Below, one piece after another: positions 5,723-11,787 of a stretch of 11,787 nucleotides of DNA. Below the pieces are notes generated by a model. That model searched no databases. It worked only from the letters and a program-made list of their open reading frames with translations, and had not been told where the DNA came from. Source of the stretch: Pseudomonadota bacterium (GTDB lineage: Bacteria; Desulfobacterota; Syntrophia; Syntrophales; JADFWA01); NCBI GenBank assembly GCA_030612385.1, contig JAUWNZ010000018.1:1-11787 (forward strand), written 5' to 3'. Numbering within the stretch: the stretch's first letter is position 1; each line of letters begins with the position of its first letter. The translations under genes were made by a program, and so were the position numbers.

Positions 5723-6310
5723 ATGAAACAAGAAAAGGTGGAATCGATACTTGATACGGCAAGGAACCTGTTTGCAAAATACGGCATTCGAAAGACAAGT
5801 CTGCAGGATGTAGCCGGGATGGCGAGAGTGGCCAAGGCTACCATCTATAACTATTTCGGCAGCAAAGATCAGGTTTATCTCGAGGTGCTTAACCGGGAAG
5901 CCAATACGATTCTTGAGAAGATATCTGCCGCTGTTGGACTGGCGGCGTCTCCCGTAGATAAACTCAAAGCATTTTTTGACGCAAAGTTTCATCTTATGAA
6001 GGAAGCCGTCAACATCTTGAACCTTGGACGTGAAGGAACAGATAAATTGCCGCCAAAAACCGGCGAGATTCGCAATCGCCTTTTTTCGAGAGAGGTGAGC
6101 ATTCTTCATTCGATTCTTGAGAAGGGTGTTAAAGAGGGTATCTTTCATAATACAAATATAGTCCAGACTGCCCGTGGCATTGGATATGCCCTCAGGGGTT
6201 TTGAGGTGACCTGGCTTCGGGAAAAAAATGACAGTGAAATCAGGGAGCATCTGAACGGGACGTTTAATATCCTCTGTAAAGGTATGCTTATTAGAAAGGA
6301 GGTGTCCTGA
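5723..6310 (+). CDS. TetR/AcrR family transcriptional regulator
   Basis: A 195-residue one-component repressor. The N-terminal helix-turn-helix spans about residues 8-52: ILDTARNLFAKYGIRKTS, LQDVAGMARVAKATIYNYF and GSKDQVYLEVL, the standard TetR signature. The remaining helical domain (55-195) is the ligand-binding and dimerisation part and shows no motif that reveals the effector. The ATG is preceded by AAAGGAG (5705-5711). A 9-base inverted repeat overlaps the promoter just upstream, so it probably represses itself and the co-transcribed HD-domain gene. That gene's Shine-Dalgarno site is formed by this gene's last codons (AAG GAG GTG). The ligand is unknown; in TetR proteins it is often a small hydrophobic molecule or acyl-CoA, but nothing here specifies it. 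Confidence 0.9.
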   Translation: MKQEKVESILDTARNLFAKYGIRKTSLQDVAGMARVAKATIYNYFGSKDQVYLEVLNREANTILEKISAAVGLAASPVDKLKAFFDAKFHLMKEAVNILNLGREGTDKLPPKTGEIRNRLFSREVSILHSILEKGVKEGIFHNTNIVQTARGIGYALRGFEVTWLREKNDSEIREHLNGTFNILCKGMLIRKEVS

Positions 6311-6312
6311 AA

Positions 6313-7299
6313 TTGTCGGAATATCTGTTTCTCTTTGCCTTTTTTTCGATTATCGGCTGGATCCTTGAGGTTGGGTTTCGTTCCTTTCATGCAAAAACCT
6401 TTATCAATCCAGGCTTTTTAAGAGGTCCCTATCTTCCGATATATGGAACAGGCGCTTTTTTTCTTACTGTCTGCGCAACACACCTTGCGGGAAGCAGTTT
6501 ACTTGTAAAAGGTCTAATTTATCTTCTCGTAACAACGGGGCTTGAATTTACAACGGGATTTATCTTTGAAAGGTATCTCAATATTCAGCTCTGGGACTAC
6601 TCGGATCAGCGATTCAGGATTAAAAATCATGTCTGTCTGAAATTTTCCGTTTACTGGCTGATCCTGGCATTTGCCTTCGAATATCTTGTGCTGCCCCTGT
6701 ATCTATCGTTCTTTAATCTATTAAGCCCTGTTGCTGTGGGTATTTTTGCTATTGTCGTATCCGGAATCATGTTTGCCGACTGGATGGTCAGAATTACCGG
6801 CGCCATTATGGAGGAAAAGAGGAAAAGAAATCCAACGCCGGATAATTATCGGTCCGAGTTTATGGATATTGCCGGACCGCTGATCGATCATCCTGATGTT
6901 CAAAAGCTGGCGGAATTCAGACACCATCTTGACAAGAGCCGCTTTGATCACAGCATGGAAGTGGCATGGCACAGTTTCCTGCTGTCCAAAAGATTTTCTT
7001 TAGATTGTGCCACAACGGTCAGAGGGGCATTGCTCCATGATCTCTTTTTTTACGACTGGCTACGTGAGGGGCCAAGACTGCATGGCTTCCGGCATCCAAA
7101 AATATCTTTAAGAAATGCCCGCGAAGTGACAACCCTCTCAAAAAGAGAAAAAGATATTATCAAAAAACATATGTGGCCTCTCACGATTATACCTCCCCGG
7201 TATCCGGAATCCTGGGTTGTGTGCTTTGTGGACACATACTGTACTGTAAAGGACTATGTAGCAGGAGAAAGGAAAAATCTGAAACTAAGGACAAACTAA
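6313..7299 (+). CDS. Membrane protein with CmpB-like N-terminus fused to HD phosphohydrolase domain
   Basis: A 328-residue fusion. Residues 1-165 carry about five membrane segments and resemble the uncharacterised CmpB/type IV ABC-permease-like family (PF06541 type): FSIIGWILEV, NPGFLRGPYLPIYGTGA and FTTGFIFERYLNIQLWDYS. Residues about 190-320 are an HD-superfamily metal-dependent phosphohydrolase: H213 (FDHSMEVAWHS), H242-D243 (LLHDLFFYDW), H257 and H261 (LHGFRHP), H286 (KKHMWPLTIIPP) and D307 (CFVDTYC). The start is TTG at 6313, placed by a near-perfect AAAGGAGGTG at 6295-6304 with 8-base spacing; the gene begins 2 bases after the regulator's stop, so the two form an operon. The HD substrate is not evident (nucleotide or phosphate ester by superfamily). 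Calling it an ABC permease would be misleading: no ATPase partner is nearby. Its TAA stop is the first triplet of a dispersed repeat. Confidence 0.85.
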   Translation: MSEYLFLFAFFSIIGWILEVGFRSFHAKTFINPGFLRGPYLPIYGTGAFFLTVCATHLAGSSLLVKGLIYLLVTTGLEFTTGFIFERYLNIQLWDYSDQRFRIKNHVCLKFSVYWLILAFAFEYLVLPLYLSFFNLLSPVAVGIFAIVVSGIMFADWMVRITGAIMEEKRKRNPTPDNYRSEFMDIAGPLIDHPDVQKLAEFRHHLDKSRFDHSMEVAWHSFLLSKRFSLDCATTVRGALLHDLFFYDWLREGPRLHGFRHPKISLRNAREVTTLSKREKDIIKKHMWPLTIIPPRYPESWVVCFVDTYCTVKDYVAGERKNLKLRTN

Positions 7300-7332
7300 G
7301 CGTTCACCGCAGAGCTCGCAGAGAGCGCAGAG
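7297..7332. repeat. 9-base-unit dispersed repeat, three units, supplying the HD gene stop
   Basis: The sequence begins TAAGCGTTC and continues with three 9-base units, ACCGCAGAG, CTCGCAGAG and AGCGCAGAG. It is the three-unit version of the element on the minus strand at 1337-1311. The initial TAA is the stop codon of the HD-domain gene. Confidence 0.75.
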
Positions 7333-7420
7333 AAACTATTCTTGTAAGCCAAGAGCTAAAGTCTTTTCGCTTGCTGCTTTGATAACCGCTTCTGTAATCC
7401 TAAGCTAACTGTTTTATCAT

Positions 7421-7451
7421 CTCTGCGGTCTCTGTGGTCTCTGCGGTGAAC
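7421..7451. repeat. Inverted partner of the 9-base-unit repeat
   Basis: This 31-base stretch is the reverse complement of 7302-7332 with 27 of 31 matches, again as three 9-base units. The two arms enclose 88 bases (7333-7420) in which I see no gene or clear promoter. Together they fill the gap between the HD gene and the activase gene and could form a long hairpin in the transcript. The right arm ends 16 bases before the activase ATG. Confidence 0.7.
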
Positions 7452-7467
7452 AGTTACGGACAACCTA

Positions 7468-10400
7468 ATGATTAATAAAAGCGAATATCCTGCCGGTATC
7501 GATATCGGCTCGACAACGGTGAAAGTGGTAATCTGTGATGATTTTGGAGAACCTGTCTTCTCCCGCTATCGACGCCATAACGCCATGACCCTGAATACTG
7601 TCGTCTCCATTCTGAAAGAGGCGCGTGACGAGATGGGTGACATTCGGTTAGATCTGGCTGTCACCGGTTCGGCGGGCATGGGGATTGCGGAGACTTTCGG
7701 TCTTCCATTTGTCCAGGAGGTGGTTGCCTCGGCAAAATTGATAAGAACCTTCTATCCTGAGGTCGGAACCCTTATCGAAATCGGCGGTGAAGACTCAAAA
7801 ATCGTATTTTTTGATGACCATTTCCGTCCTGATATCAGGATGAACGGCAGTTGCGCCGGAGGCACGGGGGCATTCATAGACCAGATGGCCGCGCTATTGG
7901 ATGTATCCCTTGCAGATCTTGACGGATTGGCCGGAGAAAGCGCCTCAATACACCCGATTGCCTCTCGATGCGGCGTATTCGCCAAGACGGACATACAGGC
8001 CCTTTTGAGCAATAAGGTTTCCAGGGAAGACATTGCGGCGTCTGTCTTTCATGCTATGGCGCTTCAGGTAATTACCACACTTGCCCGCGGCTGCGAGATC
8101 AAAAAGAAAGTCCTGTTTGCCGGCGGCCCCCTTAAATTTTTTCCACAATTGCAGGAGGCTTTTATCGATGTCCTTGACCTGAACAGGGAAAACGACCTTG
8201 TTGTTACAGAACATCCCGAATTCATTCCCGCTATGGGTGTGGCCCTTAACCACTCCCCGAGCGGGGTTAAAGACAGTGACAGTCAGGGCTTCAAAATTGA
8301 TATCCCAAAACTAATTCGATTAATGAAAACAAAGAAAATGGCCGCCCGGCAAGATATCGGAAACAGGCTTCCCCCCTTATTTCGAGATTCGGCAGAGTTC
8401 GAGGCATGGGAGAAGAGGCATGCGCAACACATAATTAAAAAGGCAGATATCTCTGAAATTGATGGAAAATTGTGTTTTTTGGGTGTTGATTCCGGTTCCA
8501 CCACAACAAAGATCGTCCTTATCGATGACGAGGGGGGTGTAGCGCTGACATATTATGCGCCCAACAACGGTGATTCCATCCAGGCGGTAAGAGAGGGGTT
8601 GAATAAGTTTCAGGAAGAGTGGAAACAGGCAGGGATTATCCCCAGTATTGTCAGAACAGCAGTTACAGGCTACGGAGAAGACCTGATCAGGGCCGCTTTT
8701 GATATCGATGAGGGTATTGTGGAGACAATGGCACACTACCGGGCGGCAAGGTCGTTTGACGGTGATGTCTCTTTTATCCTCGATATCGGCGGGCAGGATA
8801 TGAAGGCCATTTACATCGACGACGGCATCGTATCAGACATCCAGGTCAACGAGGCCTGCTCATCGGGGTGCGGTTCGTTTATTGAGACATTTGCCCATTC
8901 CCTCGGCTACAGCGTTTCTGAATTCAGCAGACTCGCATGTCGGAAGAGTGAACCCTTCGATCTCGGAACCAGGTGCACGGTCTTTATGAATTCAAGGGTC
9001 AAACAGGCGCTGCGTGAAGGCGCTACAGTTTCGGATATCTCGGCCGGGCTTGCCTATTCGGTGATAAAGAATTCTCTCTACAAGGTTCTCAAATTGAAAG
9101 ACCCAGGCACGCTTGGGAAAAAAATTGTTGTCCAGGGCGGCACATTCCGCAACCCTGCAGTTCTGCGCGCCTTTGAAATTCTGATCGGAAGAGAGGTGAT
9201 ACGTCCTGATATCTCCGAATCGATGGGCGCTTATGGGGCAGCTCTCACCGCTCTTCAGAATTACCGAACGGATTTATATGAAAATCTCACCATCCCCTCT
9301 TTATCAAAAGGGGGATTCCTTTCATCCGGTCAGGGAGATGTTCTTTGCAGGAAGACCTTTCATTGCAAGGGATGTGAAAACAGATGCAGCATAACGAAGC
9401 TGACCTTTGAAAACGGCAGGGATTATTTTACCGGTAATCGATGCGAACATTATTTTACAAATGGATCCGGGTCTTCCGAACAGGGCGAGAATCTGGTGGC
9501 CGAAAAGCTCCGGCTTCTCTTCGACCGCAAAATGGAACCTGACAGGCTGCCTGTCTTGACCTTCGGTATCCCTCGCGCCCTGAACATGTATGAGAATTTC
9601 CCCTTCTGGGCTGCCTTCCTGATCGAGTGTGGCTTTAAGGTAGTTCTATCCGACACCTCCAGCGTTGAATTGTTGGAAAAGGGAACCGGAACGGTTATGT
9701 CGGACAATATCTGCTTCCCGGCAAAACTTGCCCACGGTCACATAATCGATTTGACAGAAAAGGGGGTTGACCGGATATTTTATCCTACGGTGGTTTACGA
9801 AGACAAAGAGTATCCTGATGCTCTGAACAGCTTTAACTGTCCTATTGTCACCGGATATCCTGATGTGCTTAAAAGTTCCATCGACCCGGAGGGGAAATAT
9901 GGGATACCGATGGACAGTCCCGTCATCAGTTTCAAAGACATCGCTCTTCTCAAAAGGCAGCTTTATCTCTTCGCAAGACAGTTCGGAGTCGGTAAAAAAC
10001 TCGCCTGCAGGGCAGTGGACAAAGGTCTTGCAGCTCATAGAAAATATAAAAAGGAACTGAAAAATATAGCGGCCGATACTATTAGTAACGCAGGGGGAAA
10101 TAATCGTCCTGTTGTTGTTCTTGCTGGACGGCCTTACCATATCGACCCGCTGATTAACCACGGTATTCCTGAATTGTTAGCGGGGCTTGGTGTCGATGTC
10201 ATTTCAGAAGACGCTGTCCCACTCACCGGAGAGCATACTTTAAAGGACAGCAATATCCTCACACAGTGGTCATATACAAACAGACTCCTTGCTGTTGCAA
10301 AGTATGTGGCTGCCTCTGAAAATATAGAGATGGTTCATATTACATCCTTCGGCTGCGGTCCGGATGCGGTATCTGCCGACGAAGTAAGAGAAACCATAAA

Positions 10401-11787
10401 AAACGCCGGCAAGATTTACACCCTCATTAAGATCGATGAAATAGTCAATCTCGGGGCGGTAAAAATCAGGCTTCGCTCCATGCTGGAAGCTATAAGAGAG
10501 GCAAAGAGCAATGGGCAAAAGACAAAAGAAATAAATCCCTGTGGCCTGTCGCCGCAACGAAGCATGAAAGAAACAAATCGTGTGTTTATGCCGGAAGACA
10601 GGGAAAGAACAATAATTGTGCCATGGTTTTCTCACTTTTATTCCCCACCGATACCTTCTGCCTTCAGGCCGCTCGGTTACAGGGCTGAGGTTCTTCCCCC
10701 TCCGGATGGATCCTCCGTAGATGTTGGTCTCAAATATGTCAACAATGATATGTGCTATCCTGCCATTATTGTCATAGGAGATATTATCAAGGCATTGCAG
10801 TCCGGCAGGTATGATCCGAAACGGACCGCCGTCATGCTCACTCAGACAGGGGGCCAGTGCAGGGCATCCAACTATCTTTCTCTCACGAAAAAGGCGCTCT
10901 TGAGCGCAGGGTTCGGCGCTGTGCCCGTGCTGTCCCTTTCAACGGGAGATACCAACCCACAGCCGGGATTTGCCATAGACAAAAAAGGGCTGATTAAACG
11001 GCTGGGCATGGGGCTTATTTTTACCGATGCCCTGGCCAGGATGTACCTTGCCACAGCGGCGCGTGAGATAAATGGGGGAGATGCGGAAACAATACGGAAG
11101 AAATACCTCTCAAAGATGGAAAAGTGGGTGGAGGAAGCGAATTTCAGGGGTCTGCTGATCCTGCTCAAAGAAGCCGTCTCTGAATTTAATACGGTCGATG
11201 TCAAAAACGAACCTGTCCCAACAATCGGGGTATTGGGTGAAATCTTTGTCAAGTATAACTCCTTTTCAAATAATGAGATTACGGAATGGCTCATTGGACA
11301 GGGGGTCGAGGTAGTCTTGCCGTCACTCTCAGGGTTTTTCATGCAGAGATTTGTCAATGAAGAATTCAATCAGAGCGCATATCTGAAACGTTCTTTGACA
11401 GACAGATTGCTTACACTAACGCTTGACAGGTATACACGATATTACCTGTCCCGGGCGGAAGGGGTTATGCAAAATTTCCGGTATTATCGAAAACCCCATG
11501 ACCTGAAGGAACTGGCAAAGGCGGCAGAGATGGCCTGCAGCCTTGCCAATCAGGCCGGCGAGGGCTGGCTGCTGACTGCGGAGATGATCGCAATGCTGAA
11601 AGATGGAACAGGCAATATCGTATGCCTTCAGCCATTCGGCTGCCTCGCCAACCAGATTACCGGCAATGGGCTGGAAAGGAGGGTGAAATCTCTGTATCCC
11701 CATTTCAATCTCCTCTCTCTCGATCTGGATGCCGGCACAAGTGAGGTAAATATCCTTAACCGGCTCCATTTCATGGTATTGGCAGCA
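7468..11787 (+). CDS. Giant acyl-CoA dehydratase activase fusion (two BadF/HgdC ATPases + DUF2229 + dehydratase-like region), 3' end missing
   Basis: The frame is open for 1440 codons and runs off the right edge, probably close to its end. An in-frame TGA at 7447 makes the ATG at 7468 the first possible start; the Shine-Dalgarno site is weak. Modules: ATPase 1 (about 8-258) with GIDIGSTTVK, GGEDSK (106-111) and cysteines C129 and C168; ATPase 2 (about 335-590) with GVDSGSTTTK, GGQDMK (441-446), C464, C468 and C503. In each, the two cysteines are 39 residues apart, as in HgdC, where they hold a [4Fe-4S] cluster between two subunits. A cysteine-rich DUF2229-like module follows (C633, C636, C640, C659, C749 in DNICFPAK). 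The rest (about 880-1440) resembles 2-hydroxyacyl-CoA dehydratase subunits (C963, C1096, C1131, C1386, C1392). In the family, activases use ATP to inject one electron into the dehydratase. The substrate here is unknown. It may be read from the upstream TetR operon. Confidence 0.92.
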   Translation, partial: MINKSEYPAGIDIGSTTVKVVICDDFGEPVFSRYRRHNAMTLNTVVSILKEARDEMGDIRLDLAVTGSAGMGIAETFGLPFVQEVVASAKLIRTFYPEVGTLIEIGGEDSKIVFFDDHFRPDIRMNGSCAGGTGAFIDQMAALLDVSLADLDGLAGESASIHPIASRCGVFAKTDIQALLSNKVSREDIAASVFHAMALQVITTLARGCEIKKKVLFAGGPLKFFPQLQEAFIDVLDLNRENDLVVTEHPEFIPAMGVALNHSPSGVKDSDSQGFKIDIPKLIRLMKTKKMAARQDIGNRLPPLFRDSAEFEAWEKRHAQHIIKKADISEIDGKLCFLGVDSGSTTTKIVLIDDEGGVALTYYAPNNGDSIQAVREGLNKFQEEWKQAGIIPSIVRTAVTGYGEDLIRAAFDIDEGIVETMAHYRAARSFDGDVSFILDIGGQDMKAIYIDDGIVSDIQVNEACSSGCGSFIETFAHSLGYSVSEFSRLACRKSEPFDLGTRCTVFMNSRVKQALREGATVSDISAGLAYSVIKNSLYKVLKLKDPGTLGKKIVVQGGTFRNPAVLRAFEILIGREVIRPDISESMGAYGAALTALQNYRTDLYENLTIPSLSKGGFLSSGQGDVLCRKTFHCKGCENRCSITKLTFENGRDYFTGNRCEHYFTNGSGSSEQGENLVAEKLRLLFDRKMEPDRLPVLTFGIPRALNMYENFPFWAAFLIECGFKVVLSDTSSVELLEKGTGTVMSDNICFPAKLAHGHIIDLTEKGVDRIFYPTVVYEDKEYPDALNSFNCPIVTGYPDVLKSSIDPEGKYGIPMDSPVISFKDIALLKRQLYLFARQFGVGKKLACRAVDKGLAAHRKYKKELKNIAADTISNAGGNNRPVVVLAGRPYHIDPLINHGIPELLAGLGVDVISEDAVPLTGEHTLKDSNILTQWSYTNRLLAVAKYVAASENIEMVHITSFGCGPDAVSADEVRETIKNAGKIYTLIKIDEIVNLGAVKIRLRSMLEAIREAKSNGQKTKEINPCGLSPQRSMKETNRVFMPEDRERTIIVPWFSHFYSPPIPSAFRPLGYRAEVLPPPDGSSVDVGLKYVNNDMCYPAIIVIGDIIKALQSGRYDPKRTAVMLTQTGGQCRASNYLSLTKKALLSAGFGAVPVLSLSTGDTNPQPGFAIDKKGLIKRLGMGLIFTDALARMYLATAAREINGGDAETIRKKYLSKMEKWVEEANFRGLLILLKEAVSEFNTVDVKNEPVPTIGVLGEIFVKYNSFSNNEITEWLIGQGVEVVLPSLSGFFMQRFVNEEFNQSAYLKRSLTDRLLTLTLDRYTRYYLSRAEGVMQNFRYYRKPHDLKELAKAAEMACSLANQAGEGWLLTAEMIAMLKDGTGNIVCLQPFGCLANQITGNGLERRVKSLYPHFNLLSLDLDAGTSEVNILNRLHFMVLAA
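9291..9316. repeat. Dispersed-repeat-like hairpin inside the activase reading frame
   Basis: CATCCCCTCTTTATC followed by AAAAGGGGGATT forms an imperfect inverted repeat (ATCCCC with GGGGAT plus internal pairs). It resembles the CCCCCTTT...AAAGGGGGATT repeats I recall from Desulfobacterota intergenic regions. It encodes IPSLSKGGF at residues 609-617, in the linker between ATPase 2 and the cysteine-rich module, without breaking the frame. Assignment as a mobile repeat is from memory. Confidence 0.4.

Noticed and set aside
9646..10161. 171-codon open frame on the minus strand within the activase gene
   Set aside because: It is antisense to a conserved domain of the activase and has no recognisable features.
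1..11787. CRISPR array or toxin-antitoxin system among the repeats
   Set aside because: Repeats are not regularly spaced with unique spacers, no cas genes are present, and the small open frames lack ribosome-binding sites or family signatures.

Overview
The window comes from a diderm, probably strictly anaerobic bacterium, most likely one of the syntrophic or sulfate-reducing Desulfobacterota (former Deltaproteobacteria). This is inferred from three things: LptF/LptG (LPS export, so an outer membrane), a giant oxygen-sensitive-type 2-hydroxyacyl-CoA dehydratase activase fusion, and intergenic gaps filled with short dispersed repeats typical of that group. No tRNA, rRNA, CRISPR array, intact insertion sequence or phage gene was seen.

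Left block (minus strand, 1-2249): thiL, then lptF, then the 5' end of lptG, which overlaps lptF by ATGA and runs off the left edge. Middle block (minus strand, 2608-5228): a znuA-znuC-znuB type metal-uptake ABC transporter. Three copies of one mosaic repeat lie around and inside it: after znuB, between znuC and znuB, and inverted upstream of znuA. Right block (plus strand, 5637 to the edge): a well-formed promoter with an overlapping inverted repeat, a TetR-family regulator, a co-transcribed membrane protein fused to an HD phosphohydrolase domain (TTG start on a strong Shine-Dalgarno site), a repeat-filled 168-base gap, and a 1440-codon reading frame still open at the right edge. That last protein holds two BadF/HgdC-type ATPase activase modules, a cysteine-rich DUF2229-like module and regions related to the 2-hydroxyacyl-CoA dehydratase subunits.

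The TetR-HD pair looks like a self-regulated operon that may also read through into the activase gene. The znu cluster should import Zn or Mn, and thiL makes thiamine diphosphate. No link between these functions and the dehydratase-like protein is visible.

The least ordinary content is the repeats: a REPIN-like element with paired compensatory changes, an 86%-identical 78-base inverted pair flanking znuC-znuA, a 9-base-unit repeat whose edge supplies the stop codon of two unrelated genes, and a dispersed-repeat-like hairpin carried in frame inside a linker of the giant protein. I did not find a convincing wholly new multi-gene system. The best protein-level candidates are the membrane-HD fusion under TetR control and the giant activase.
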